Shown here: positions 7,388 through 16,244 of the stretch, in pieces
Layout: every line of letters starts with the position of its first letter
Numbering within the stretch: position 1 is the stretch's first letter
DNA from: Nitrospira sp.
Lineage (GTDB): Bacteria > Nitrospirota > Nitrospiria > Nitrospirales > Nitrospiraceae
Direction: 5' to 3'
DNA: 64,000 nucleotides
Assembly: GCA_029194675.1 (NCBI GenBank)
Contig: JARFXP010000001.1
Coordinates: 1,418,501 to 1,482,500, forward strand
Program-made: the position numbers and the translations under genes
Notes under the pieces: model-generated
The model's database searches: none
What the model was told of the DNA's origin: nothing
The model's input: only the letters and a program-made list of their open reading frames with translations

Positions 7388-8968
7388 ATGAACATCCTCC
7401 TGACATTCACGGGGTTCAACGACCCCTACTCTTTAGGACTCGTAGGCGAAGAGGAGGTTCCTGGCCCAATCCTATCTCTCACCATGTCTAGTGAGTTCGA
7501 CCGTGTGATTCTTTTCTCCACGCCAAACACAGAAAAACACACCTCTGCCACCCAGTCCGCCCTGAAGAAAACGTGTCCCTCTTCGTTAGTGGAAACACAA
7601 CATCTCTCTCTGTCAGATCCCACTGACTACCATGGGATTTTGGGAGGACTACGACCACATCTCAAAAACATCATGGAATCATTCCCTGGAGCGAAATTTT
7701 TTATCTCGGTGGCATCCGGCACCCCACAAATGCATGCTTGTTGGCTCTTGCTCGCAGCCTCAGGTGAAATTCCCGCGCGAGTGCTTCAGGTACGGCCACG
7801 CAAATTCGTTACTACTGCCGCCCCTTTAGTATCTGAGATAGACTTCACATCTCGTGAATTCCCCATAGTACGTTCTCAAATGCCCTTGATGGGAACTGTC
7901 GTAGAGGGAAACCCGGTAGCCGCTGTGGTTGCACAACAACTAGGTATTGTTGGTGAACACCCAAGAACCCGCAAAGTTCTTGAAATCGCCGAGGCTCTAG
8001 CTCCTTCAGCCGCACCGGTTCTTATTCTGGGAGAAACGGGAACCGGGAAGGAATTGTTCGCCAGATTCGTGCATTTGCTCAGCGGTCGCCCCGCTGAACG
8101 ATTTGTTCCGGTAAATGGCGCAGCCCTCCCAAAAGAACTGGTGGAGAGCATCTTGTTTGGGCACAAAAAGGGATCGTTTACGGGAGCAACTGCCGATCAA
8201 ATTGGGAAGTTTGACCAAGCAAACGGCGGCACGCTGTTTCTCGATGAACTAGGAGAAATACCGCTACCCACGCAAGCCAAGCTACTTCGAGTTCTCCAGG
8301 ATGGTCAGGTTGAGCCGATTGGAGCGAAGCAGTCGCACAAAGTTGACGCGCGCATTGTGGCAGCAACAAATGCCGATGTCCTTAAGGCAATCCGAGAAGG
8401 CCAGTTCAGGGGAGACCTCTACTATCGTTTAAATGTCGGCGAGATTCGCTTGCCAGCTCTCCGGGAACGGCGATCCGATATTCCCAAGATCGCTCTGCAT
8501 ATCTTGGATCGAATCAATGCAGGACTGAAGAAACCAAAGCGACTCTCTCCCGACGCATTGTCCCGTCTACAAGGTCATTCTTGGCCTGGAAACGTTCGGG
8601 ACCTGGAGAATTGTCTGGAACGCTCGGCCCGACTTGCCAAGCAAGATGTCTTGGAGGCCGATGATCTGCTGATCTCTGAACCAATTGCCTACGCCGACCC
8701 TCTGTCAGGACTACCAGAGCCATCCGATGATTTTTCCATAGAAGAGTTTCTTGCCAGCGCGCGGAAACAGCTGATGCTCAAGGCCATAGACATGGCTGAA
8801 GGTAATCAGAGCGAGGCAGCACGTCTGCTGGGAGTGTCGCCTCAAGCTGTCCACAAGTTTCTCCGGGCCACACGCGTCGACCTTCAACCTGGTTTGAAAA
8901 GAACTTCAACTTCGGTTAAAGATAGCCGTCGAGCGAGGAAGACAAACGAAACTCGCAAGTCTCGGTGA
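7388..8968 (+). CDS. CARF-domain sigma-54 activator (RtcR-like enhancer-binding protein)
   Basis: This encodes 526 aa. Residues 1 to about 165 resemble a CARF sensor domain: [20 protein letters not shown] at the start, [12 protein letters not shown], and [20 protein letters not shown] with the GTxxM ligand-loop signature. Then comes a complete AAA+ sigma-54 activator domain: Walker [10 protein letters not shown] (about 216), the sigma-54 contact loop as GSFTGA instead of GAFTGA, Walker [13 protein letters not shown], and the arginine-finger region [11 protein letters not shown] Fis-type helix-turn-helix ([20 protein letters not shown]) ends the protein. RtcR itself uses this architecture to control RNA repair genes. 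Here a consensus sigma-54 promoter starts 30 bases after the stop and leads into a restriction-modification operon, so that operon is the inferred target. Confidence 0.9.
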   Translation: MNILLTFTGFNDPYSLGLVGEEEVPGPILSLTMSSEFDRVILFSTPNTEKHTSATQSALKKTCPSSLVETQHLSLSDPTDYHGILGGLRPHLKNIMESFPGAKFFISVASGTPQMHACWLLLAASGEIPARVLQVRPRKFVTTAAPLVSEIDFTSREFPIVRSQMPLMGTVVEGNPVAAVVAQQLGIVGEHPRTRKVLEIAEALAPSAAPVLILGETGTGKELFARFVHLLSGRPAERFVPVNGAALPKELVESILFGHKKGSFTGATADQIGKFDQANGGTLFLDELGEIPLPTQAKLLRVLQDGQVEPIGAKQSHKVDARIVAATNADVLKAIREGQFRGDLYYRLNVGEIRLPALRERRSDIPKIALHILDRINAGLKKPKRLSPDALSRLQGHSWPGNVRDLENCLERSARLAKQDVLEADDLLISEPIAYADPLSGLPEPSDDFSIEEFLASARKQLMLKAIDMAEGNQSEAARLLGVSPQAVHKFLRATRVDLQPGLKRTSTSVKDSRRARKTNETRKSR

Positions 8969-8997
8969 AATAGAACTTTTCTACGGTTTAAATCATT

Positions 8998-9012
8998 TGG
9001 CACATCGCTTGC
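8998..9012 (+). promoter_or_regulatory. Sigma-54 (-24/-12) promoter of the SNase-hsd operon
   Basis: The sequence TGGCACATCGCTTGC matches the sigma-54 consensus TGGCAC-N5-TTGC exactly. The GG of the -24 element is at 8999-9000 and the GC of the -12 element at 9011-9012, with the required ten bases between. It lies 30 bases after the sigma-54 activator gene and about 50 bases before the SNase-like start codon. A short inverted repeat, TTCAA-N6-TTGAA (8883-8898), about 115 bases upstream, is a weak candidate for an activator site. Confidence 0.85.
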
Positions 9013-9064
9013 CGTTCCCCATAGGCAAAGAGTCTTCCACCGCCCATGAGAAAGGAGCTAAGCG

Positions 9065-9346
9065 ATGGCATTGTTCACAGTGAAGCAAATCATCGATGGC
9101 GATACGTTCGAGGTAAATCCCGGCTGGAAATGGCAGCAGCTCACGGGGGACAGAGTGCGGCCAACTGGCTATGACACGCCAGAAATGAACACACTGGCGG
9201 GTCAGATGGCCAAAGGCAGGCTGGCGAAACTAATTCTTGGGAAACAGATCGAATTGGGTTCGGCCTACAGAGTCGATCGAGACCGCCTGGTGTGTGACGT
9301 GTATTTCAACGGCAAGAAACTGGAGAACTACTTCTCCAGATATTAG
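9065..9346 (+). CDS. Small SNase-like (thermonuclease family) nuclease
   Basis: This encodes 93 aa, the size of a minimal SNase OB-fold. The family active-site residues are all present: the Asp pair in VKQIIDGDTFEV, the block RPTGYDTPE equivalent to Arg35, Asp40, Thr41 and Glu43 of staphylococcal nuclease, and Arg in DRDRLVCDVY equivalent to Arg87. No signal peptide is visible, so it should act in the cytoplasm on DNA or RNA. The ATG follows an AAAGGAG ribosome site. It is the first gene after the sigma-54 promoter and sits 15 bases before hsdR, so it is very likely translated from the same mRNA. Confidence 0.85.
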   Translation: MALFTVKQIIDGDTFEVNPGWKWQQLTGDRVRPTGYDTPEMNTLAGQMAKGRLAKLILGKQIELGSAYRVDRDRLVCDVYFNGKKLENYFSRY

Positions 9347-9361
9347 CAAGATGGGGCGTCT

Positions 9362-11632
9362 TTGAAGGATTTCTCGAAAGAAACTGATGCCCGCATTGTC
9401 ATTGATGACCTGCTGCGCCAAGCTGGGTGGGATCCGGCCGACAAATCTATGGTCCTCACCGAAGTACATACTTTGATGGTGGATGTGGCAACCTTTGCTG
9501 GAGAAGTCAGTGGATTGGCCGGAGCTTCACTTGCGAGCGATCAGAATCTTGCTGGCCGTGCAGACTATGTACTGTTGGGTCAGAATGGGCGTCCACTTGC
9601 CGTCATCGAGGCGAAGCGTAGAGCGACTGAGCCATACACGGCTAAGCAGCAAGTCCTCCCATACGCAAAGCGGTTGGATGCTCCGTTCATTTTCCTGACC
9701 AATGGGGAGCTTATCTACTTTTGGGACTACAGAAATGACGATGCCCGAATCATCAATTCATTTTATTCCCGCCGGGATCTCGAACGCTTGGTTGAAATAC
9801 GTTCGACTCGGAAGGCGTTAGCCACCGTTGCCATTCCCGAGTACTACCTCAGACAAGGGGAACAGCGAAAAGTACGCCCGTACCAGAAGGAAGCGATGCA
9901 GGCCTTCGACCAAGCGGTTGAGCTGGGGAAGCGCCGCTTCCTGGTAGAGCTTCCTACGGGAACTGGCAAGACAGATCTCATCTGCCTCTATCTTCGGCGG
10001 CTCATCAAGGCTGGTCGTACCGAACGAATCCTCTTTCTTGTAGACCGTGAACAGTTAGCCAAACAAGCGCTTGAAGCGTTGCAAGACATCCTAAATCAAC
10101 ACGGGAGCTATTGGCTCAAACCAGGCATGGATCGGCAGGAGCAGCAGATTACGGTCTGTCTCCTCCAGACGATGATCGGTCGGTATGAGGACTTCACAAG
10201 CGGGTACTTTGACGTTGTGGTCGCCGACGAATGTCATCGCTCGATCTATGGAGCCTGGCAAACGGCGCTGACGCACTTTGATGCGCTGCATATCGGATTG
10301 ACGGCAACCCCCGCGACATACATCGAACGGAACACCTTTCAGTTCTATCAATGCAAGGAGGACCAGCCTGATTTTTCCTATTCCATTCAGAAGGCCTTTG
10401 AAGAAGGCTTCCTAGTCCCTTATCGGTTCGCGACCGGGATTACTGTCCTTCTTGCTGAGGGCGCAGACTTACACGACGAGCACTATGACCCAGCGGAGTT
10501 TGAGCGCAAGTGGACGAATGAAGATACCAATAGAAAAATGATGCAGGAGTTCGATCGTCTGGCTTGGCAGAGCTACAAAGACCTAGCGCCTGGTCAGAAG
10601 ATTGGTCCCGGCAAGACGATTGTGTTTGCCATTACCAAACATCACGCGGCTCGGCTTGCTTATTATCTCAACGAGTTACATCCGGAATGCAAAGGCCGGT
10701 ATGCCGAGATCATTACCAGTGATGTGCCGAACGCCGATGGTCTGATCCGCAAGTTCAAACGCGAAGACTATCCCCAAATTGCCGTCAGCGTCGGCATGTT
10801 GGACACAGGGTTTGATTGCCGAGAAGTCCTCCATTTGGTGATGTGTCGGCGGGTGAGAAGCCCAATTCTGTACCAGCAGATGCGCGGACGAGGGACAAGG
10901 ACTGCACCCCATATGAACAAGACAAAGTTTGTGATCTATGACTTTTTCGGCAATCACGACTATTTCAACGACAGCGACACTGACATCTTCACCGGAACCG
11001 GTGGAGGCCATGCCGCTTCAGGCCAAAGAAAGTTGCCCAAGCCGTCCCGCGACCTCATTGAGCTTGGCCTAGAGGATGAATGGCTTCAGGCTGTTACATA
11101 CGTCGAAGTGGGGCCAGAAGGTGAGCGAGTCGATAAACGGGACTATGTCACGAATTGGGAAAGAACTATTCGCTCGAGCGTTCCAGATGATGGGACGCTG
11201 CAGAAGATTCGAGACGGAAAGACCTTGACAAGTGATGAGGAATCGGCCCTCGCGTCGAAGCTGAACAATCCCAAGTTCTATTTCAATGAGGACAATTTGC
11301 GACGGGCATATCGGCGGCCTGGCGGAAGCCTGATCGACTTTATTAAGGCCGCACTGGGAAGCATAAAGATTAAGAGTCGTGATGAAGAGCTCACCGAAAA
11401 TTTCCATGCTTGGCTTGTCACGAAATCGCTCACACCCCAGCAAGCACAATATCTCTCATTGCTCAAGAATAGAGGGATCGCGAGTGGAAAAATCGAACTC
11501 GATGACTTGTTCCGACCCCCACTCTCCATTCTGAATGCAGCCGGCCTTGGTGTCGAACTCTTTGGCGAGCAGGGATTGAAAGACATCCTTCAAGACCTCA
11601 ACACATCTGTCTTTCGAAGAAAGGCCGGGTAA
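9362..11632 (+). CDS. hsdR: Type I restriction endonuclease, HsdR subunit
   Basis: This encodes 756 aa from a TTG start preceded by GGGG. The N-terminal nuclease domain has the PD-(D/E)xK pattern (GRADYVLLGQNGRPLAVIEA followed by Lys-Arg, about residues 66-86). The superfamily 2 translocase motifs follow: Walker A LPTGTGKTDL (about 197), the box VVADECHRS, LTATP, and motif VI QQMRGRGTR. The C-terminal part fits the EcoEI_R-like helical domain. The subunit cleaves DNA after ATP-driven translocation when bound to HsdM2S. Only nine bases separate it from hsdM. No frameshift or missing motif is seen, so it looks functional. Confidence 0.95.
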   Translation: MKDFSKETDARIVIDDLLRQAGWDPADKSMVLTEVHTLMVDVATFAGEVSGLAGASLASDQNLAGRADYVLLGQNGRPLAVIEAKRRATEPYTAKQQVLPYAKRLDAPFIFLTNGELIYFWDYRNDDARIINSFYSRRDLERLVEIRSTRKALATVAIPEYYLRQGEQRKVRPYQKEAMQAFDQAVELGKRRFLVELPTGTGKTDLICLYLRRLIKAGRTERILFLVDREQLAKQALEALQDILNQHGSYWLKPGMDRQEQQITVCLLQTMIGRYEDFTSGYFDVVVADECHRSIYGAWQTALTHFDALHIGLTATPATYIERNTFQFYQCKEDQPDFSYSIQKAFEEGFLVPYRFATGITVLLAEGADLHDEHYDPAEFERKWTNEDTNRKMMQEFDRLAWQSYKDLAPGQKIGPGKTIVFAITKHHAARLAYYLNELHPECKGRYAEIITSDVPNADGLIRKFKREDYPQIAVSVGMLDTGFDCREVLHLVMCRRVRSPILYQQMRGRGTRTAPHMNKTKFVIYDFFGNHDYFNDSDTDIFTGTGGGHAASGQRKLPKPSRDLIELGLEDEWLQAVTYVEVGPEGERVDKRDYVTNWERTIRSSVPDDGTLQKIRDGKTLTSDEESALASKLNNPKFYFNEDNLRRAYRRPGGSLIDFIKAALGSIKIKSRDEELTENFHAWLVTKSLTPQQAQYLSLLKNRGIASGKIELDDLFRPPLSILNAAGLGVELFGEQGLKDILQDLNTSVFRRKAG

Positions 11633-11641
11633 GCCTCAAGT

Positions 11642-13285
11642 ATGAATCAGGATCTTCGGCGAAAACTCGATCGCATTACGGACATTCTCTGGGCAGGAGG
11701 TGTGACCAATCCGGTCACCTACATCGAGCAGATTTCCTATCTCATCTACCTCAAACTGCTGGACGAAGAAGAAACTGATCGTGAATTAAGAGCAAGACTG
11801 ATAAGTGGGAAAGGAAACGGGAACGACAAGCTGCTATTCCCCAAGCAGTCAGAGCGCTATCGCTGGTCAAAGTGGCGGTTCAAGAGCGGCACAGACCTGC
11901 GCGACTTTCTCCGCGATGAGGTCTTTCCGTACATGTCTTCGCTCGTCAAGGAAGAACCACAGATCGCTGAGTACTTCCGTGATGCGGTCTTAGAAATCGT
12001 CGATCCTAATGTGCTGAAACATGTAATGGACGAACTTGATGGTATCGACTTCCGCAAGCTCGGCACCGATGTAAAAGGCGACATTTTTGAATATCTCCTC
12101 ACCCATCTCGGGCAGTCCGCGCTGAACGGTCAGTTTCGAACGCCACGTCAAATTCGCGCCATGATGACTGAGATGGTCGATCCTGATTTGGGTGACACTA
12201 TCTTCGATCCAGCGTGTGGCACGGGCGGCTTTCTGATCGACGCTGTAGAGTACATCTTGGCCAAGTATTCGACGGAGCCGAAGCAGGTACCGATTTATGG
12301 CGAAGAATGGCTTGAAAAAGCTTCGGATGAACAGAAACGCTTGCCCACGCTGCAACAATACAAGAAAGGAGCCGGCGAGAAGGTCCCTGATTGGGAATTG
12401 CTAGAACGTTCCATCTTTGGCTTCGACGTCAGTCGCCAGATGATGCGCATCGCCATGATGAACCTGGTGTTGCACGGCATCCGAAAAGCTCATGTGAAGC
12501 GCGCCAATGCTCTTTCCGAAATGGGAGGATTGACCGAAGAGGATCTTCGTCGGAAATATAAAGTGATTCTCTCAAATCCTCCATTCTCGGGAGTCCTTCC
12601 TCAGGAATCAGTCCGCAAAGATTTGCCGACGAACTCAAAAAAGAGTGAGCTGCTCTTTCTTGGGGTGATGATGGAGGCGCTAGCGCCAGGAGGCCGATGC
12701 GCCGTTGTAGTCCCCGAAGGGCTACTGTTCGGTTCAACAAGCGCTCACGTCGAGCTTCGGCGGAAATTAGTCGAAGATTACGAACTGCTTGCCGTCGTGT
12801 CGTTGCCGGCCGGTGTCTTTAAGCCGTATGCAGGGGTGAAGACTGGTGTGGTGGTCTTCAGACGGCCGACTGATGCAAAGGCAAAGAAAACCGAGAAGAT
12901 TTGGTTTTACGACATACGTGCTGATGGATATGATCCAGACAAGATCACCGGAGGGGGGCGCCCGGAATCTCCGGAGCGGAACGACATTCCTGATCTACTC
13001 ACCCAGTGGAAAAACTATAAAAAATCAAGTTTCAAGAAAGCTCCCGGTGTTGAAGCGGAGACGCTCCTCGATCCTGGCAGCGAAGAGCCCCGCTGTTGGT
13101 GGGCGCCATTCAAGACTATTGCGGAGAACGACTACAACCTCGCCGCTGGACGGTACAAGCCGCAGCTGGCCGAGAAGCCCCCGGATGAAGACCCTACCCA
13201 CCTTATCCGGCAAATGATTACCATTGAGCGAGACATCACTGATGGTCTAGAGAAGTTACTGAAGGACGTGGAGTCTGCAGGATGA
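11642..13285 (+). CDS. hsdM: Type I DNA methyltransferase, HsdM subunit
   Basis: This encodes 547 aa. The N-terminal helical HsdM_N domain begins LRRKLDRITDILWAGGVTNP and includes the family's TYIEQISYLIYLKLLD. The N6-adenine methyltransferase core has motif I DPACGTGGFLID (about 190-201) and catalytic motif IV NPPF (in ILSNPPFSG, about 313). It transfers a methyl group from SAM to adenine in the sequence chosen by HsdS. Its stop overlaps the hsdS start by four bases (ATGA), indicating translational coupling. Length and motifs are complete. Confidence 0.95.
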   Translation: MNQDLRRKLDRITDILWAGGVTNPVTYIEQISYLIYLKLLDEEETDRELRARLISGKGNGNDKLLFPKQSERYRWSKWRFKSGTDLRDFLRDEVFPYMSSLVKEEPQIAEYFRDAVLEIVDPNVLKHVMDELDGIDFRKLGTDVKGDIFEYLLTHLGQSALNGQFRTPRQIRAMMTEMVDPDLGDTIFDPACGTGGFLIDAVEYILAKYSTEPKQVPIYGEEWLEKASDEQKRLPTLQQYKKGAGEKVPDWELLERSIFGFDVSRQMMRIAMMNLVLHGIRKAHVKRANALSEMGGLTEEDLRRKYKVILSNPPFSGVLPQESVRKDLPTNSKKSELLFLGVMMEALAPGGRCAVVVPEGLLFGSTSAHVELRRKLVEDYELLAVVSLPAGVFKPYAGVKTGVVVFRRPTDAKAKKTEKIWFYDIRADGYDPDKITGGGRPESPERNDIPDLLTQWKNYKKSSFKKAPGVEAETLLDPGSEEPRCWWAPFKTIAENDYNLAAGRYKPQLAEKPPDEDPTHLIRQMITIERDITDGLEKLLKDVESAG

Positions 13286-14535
13286 AATGGTCTGAAGTTG
13301 AGATTGGACAGCTATGCCTCACTATTGATCACGCTGATCCTCGCGACAATCCGGGCAAGCTTTTTGAGTACATCGATATTTCGTCCGTCGACAAGGATTT
13401 CAAAGTAATAAGTCAGACTCAAACAATACTTGGTTCCGAAGCACCGAGCCGGGCTAGGAAGATTATTTGCAAAGGCGATGTCTTAGTTTCAACGGTACGC
13501 CCAAACCTGAATACGGTGGCGGTTGTCCCTGAAAGCCTTGATCAGCAGATAGCCTCGACAGGATTTTGCGTTTTGAGACCTAATGCCAAATACGTTGTCG
13601 GAAAGTACCTCTTCTATCGTACCCTGACCCCTGACTTCATCAGCTACTTAACAGCAAGAATGCGAGGTGCAAACTATCCTGCAGTGACAGACGCTATAGT
13701 TCGACAAGCTTCGATCCCATGGCCTCCCATTCAAGAACAGCATCGCATCGTGGAGATCCTCGACCAAGCCGACGCTATTCGAAGGAAGCGGGCCGAGGCG
13801 GACGCCAAAGCTGATCGCATCCTCCCCACCCTCTTCTACAAAATGTTCGGCGATCCACTAACGAACTCGCGAGGGTGGGATATGCATGAGCTTGGTGACC
13901 TTTGTTCGGTCATAACCAGCGGATCTAGAGGCTGGGCGATATACGCCGGTAATGGAAATTCTTTGTTCGTTCGGACTCAAGACGTGCTTGATGGAGAAAT
14001 CTCTTCAACTCTGCTACCGATTGATCCTCCTTCTGGAGCTGAAGCGAATAGGACCAGACTGCAGGATGGTGATGTTGTTATCACAATAACAGGAGTGGTG
14101 GGAAAAGCCGCTGTCTATAAGGATTGCGGGCGACAAGCATACGTTAGTCAGCACGTTGCACTTTTAAGAACAAAATCATCGTTGGAGCCCGAATACCTTA
14201 CTGCCCTTGCAAATCTTCCCGCTGGAGGGACCTCGATCCTAGCTCGTCTCCAGTATGGACAGATCAAACCAGGTCTTGGATTTCGAGAGCTTCGTGGTGT
14301 GCGAATTCCGCTACCTTCGATTGAAGTTCAGCGCAAATTCGCTTCTATCATCAACAAAATACGCGCCACGAAACAGAGCACAAAGACCTTACGGGAACGA
14401 TTAGAGAGGCTTTGGAGTGGCTTACTTCACCGGGCCTTCTCTGGCGAACTCACCGCCAAATGGCGCGAGGCTCATATGAAAGGATTATTAGCTGAGATGG
14501 AAGAGCAAACGAGAGCTTTGAGCAAAGCATGCTAA
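13282..14535 (+). CDS. hsdS: Type I specificity subunit HsdS
   Basis: This encodes 417 aa with the classic two-repeat HsdS plan. A first target-recognition domain covers about residues 1-150, then a central conserved helix (QEQHRIVEILDQADAIRRKR, about 153-172) ending LPTLFYKMFGDP. A second target-recognition domain starts GWDMHELGDLCSVITSGSRG, and the C-terminal helix ends RLWSGLLHRAFSGELTAKW. It sets the DNA sequence recognised by the methylase and nuclease. The start overlaps hsdM, and its last codons overlap the start of the ATPase gene. There are no nearby inverted repeats or recombinase to suggest phase-variable shuffling. Confidence 0.93.
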   Translation: MKWSEVEIGQLCLTIDHADPRDNPGKLFEYIDISSVDKDFKVISQTQTILGSEAPSRARKIICKGDVLVSTVRPNLNTVAVVPESLDQQIASTGFCVLRPNAKYVVGKYLFYRTLTPDFISYLTARMRGANYPAVTDAIVRQASIPWPPIQEQHRIVEILDQADAIRRKRAEADAKADRILPTLFYKMFGDPLTNSRGWDMHELGDLCSVITSGSRGWAIYAGNGNSLFVRTQDVLDGEISSTLLPIDPPSGAEANRTRLQDGDVVITITGVVGKAAVYKDCGRQAYVSQHVALLRTKSSLEPEYLTALANLPAGGTSILARLQYGQIKPGLGFRELRGVRIPLPSIEVQRKFASIINKIRATKQSTKTLRERLERLWSGLLHRAFSGELTAKWREAHMKGLLAEMEEQTRALSKAC

Positions 14536-16241
14536 CTGGTCTTCGCCTCGGTAACTTCAAAGCCTTTGCCGACACTCAATACATTCCCATCCGTCCACTA
14601 ACTCTCATCTTCGGCGCGAACAGCGCCGGCAAGTCGAGCGTGATCCATAGTCTCCTACTGGCTTGCCATGCTTCGGAAACAGGGGAATTGGATATTCACC
14701 GTACGCGAGTCGGCGGAGAATCCGTCGATCTAGGCGGATTTCGGCAATACATTCATCGCAGGAACTACGGCCGCAGCGTTGAGTATTCTACTGAGATCGA
14801 TATTAGTCCGCTTCGAGGAAGAATTGTCGAAATCCTCGCTCCGGCTCGACGTGTGGCAGTGACCGTGACGATTGGGATTGAACAGGATGACATGGGGGTC
14901 CCGAAGGTGGGCGTGATCCCCCAAGTCCAAACCTATGAAATACTGGTCGATGGAGCAAGCCTACTCCGTATGAGTCATCGTCCAGACGGGACGCTTCAGC
15001 TTGATCGGTTGGCGCAAGACCATCCCGTTCTGCGCATTCTCATCAAAGCCATCCTAGAAACGACCACAACAGCCGAAAACATTGGGCCTGCTGATCAAGA
15101 GGGCATAAACCGAGCCATTTCCGAATTAGTCCCTCACATTCTGACGCGCGTCGATGGGTTGCTGCCACGTGGGCTACTGCGGTTTGGTGTGCGTGAGTAT
15201 GCCGGACAAGGACAAATCGAAATAAAACAGTTCCTCCAACGTGAGCTATTTGAGAAGTCTCCTTTAGACCTTCCGACCGCATCAGAAGAATCAATGCTCT
15301 TTCCCATCAGCCAAGGACGGAGGGAAGAGGACCTTGCAAACGCGATCCGATTCTTCCTGCCTCGTACGATCGATGAGCTAATTCGTGGGCTGCGGGATGT
15401 GATCGGAAATGAGCTTGGAAGACTACAGTATCTGGGTCCTCTTCGCTCGTACCCGCCCAGACACATCGCGTTTGCCCAACACCACGATCAGAATTGGTTT
15501 GCTGGCGGAGGATACGCCTGGGATGTCGTTCGAAAGAATAGGCAGGTTCGGGCGGCTGTGAATGCATGGCTGAATTCTCCTGAGCGCTTGCAGACTCCCT
15601 ACTTGCTGGCCATTCGTGAACTTGTTGGAGCAGAGGATCTCCAAACCCCGCTGACCGACATGTTGCAGCAAGCGGCTGAGCTCGTGAGCGAGGAAGGTGT
15701 TATCCCCATATTCGATGATCCTGAATCTGCCGCAACTGCTTTCGTGAAGAAAGTCAGCTCAGGCGAGATCGACAAGATCAATGAATTGATCCTGATGGAT
15801 AACCGTACGAGGACGCAGGTGAGCCATCGCGACGTTGGTATCGGGATCAGCCAGGTTCTCCCCGTGCTAGTCACGGCTTATGCTTCGAGGAACAAAATCC
15901 TCGCGATGGAGCAGCCAGAGATCCACCTGCACCCCGCGCTCCAGGCCGAGCTCGGGGATGTCTTTATAGAATCTGCTCTTGGTGAACGAAAGAACACAAT
16001 GATCCTCGAAACCCATAGCGAACATCTGATGCTCCGTATTCTTCGGCGTATCAGAGAGACTACTGAAAATGAATTGCCGAGCAATGCCATTCCTATCAAA
16101 CCCGATGATGTGGCAGTCCTATTTATCGATGCGACGAGTAGTGGCTCACGGGTAATCGAAATTCCAATCCTCCCAGAAGGGGAATTTGCCAAGCAATGGC
16201 CCCACGGTTTCTTTGACGATCGCGCAAAGGAGCTGTTCTGA
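14529..16241 (+). CDS. SMC/RecF-like AAA ATPase (AAA_15/DUF3696-type)
   Basis: This encodes 570 aa. It starts LTGLRLGNFKAF with Walker A FGANSAGKSSVIHSLL (about 30-45). The distal half has a signature-like region (VSHRDVGIGISQVLPVLVTA), Walker B ILAMEQPEIHLHPALQAEL, and the H-loop segment LETHSEHLMLRILRRI. This matches the single-chain ABC-type ATPases found in many anti-phage systems, where they pair with a nuclease or other effector. Its start lies inside the end of hsdS, and its stop is three bases before the next gene. It is therefore tied to both the restriction operon and the PLD-like gene. The effector partnership is inferred. Confidence 0.85.
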   Translation: MLTGLRLGNFKAFADTQYIPIRPLTLIFGANSAGKSSVIHSLLLACHASETGELDIHRTRVGGESVDLGGFRQYIHRRNYGRSVEYSTEIDISPLRGRIVEILAPARRVAVTVTIGIEQDDMGVPKVGVIPQVQTYEILVDGASLLRMSHRPDGTLQLDRLAQDHPVLRILIKAILETTTTAENIGPADQEGINRAISELVPHILTRVDGLLPRGLLRFGVREYAGQGQIEIKQFLQRELFEKSPLDLPTASEESMLFPISQGRREEDLANAIRFFLPRTIDELIRGLRDVIGNELGRLQYLGPLRSYPPRHIAFAQHHDQNWFAGGGYAWDVVRKNRQVRAAVNAWLNSPERLQTPYLLAIRELVGAEDLQTPLTDMLQQAAELVSEEGVIPIFDDPESAATAFVKKVSSGEIDKINELILMDNRTRTQVSHRDVGIGISQVLPVLVTAYASRNKILAMEQPEIHLHPALQAELGDVFIESALGERKNTMILETHSEHLMLRILRRIRETTENELPSNAIPIKPDDVAVLFIDATSSGSRVIEIPILPEGEFAKQWPHGFFDDRAKELF

Positions 16242-16244
16242 GCT

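Noticed and set aside
4412-9012. Hidden CRISPR array or cas genes near the two CARF proteins
   Set aside because: No regularly spaced direct repeats were seen anywhere in the window and no Cas1, Cas2 or Cas10 motif is encoded.
13282-14535. Phase-variable hsdS switching
   Set aside because: No second hsdS, inverted repeats or recombinase gene is present nearby.
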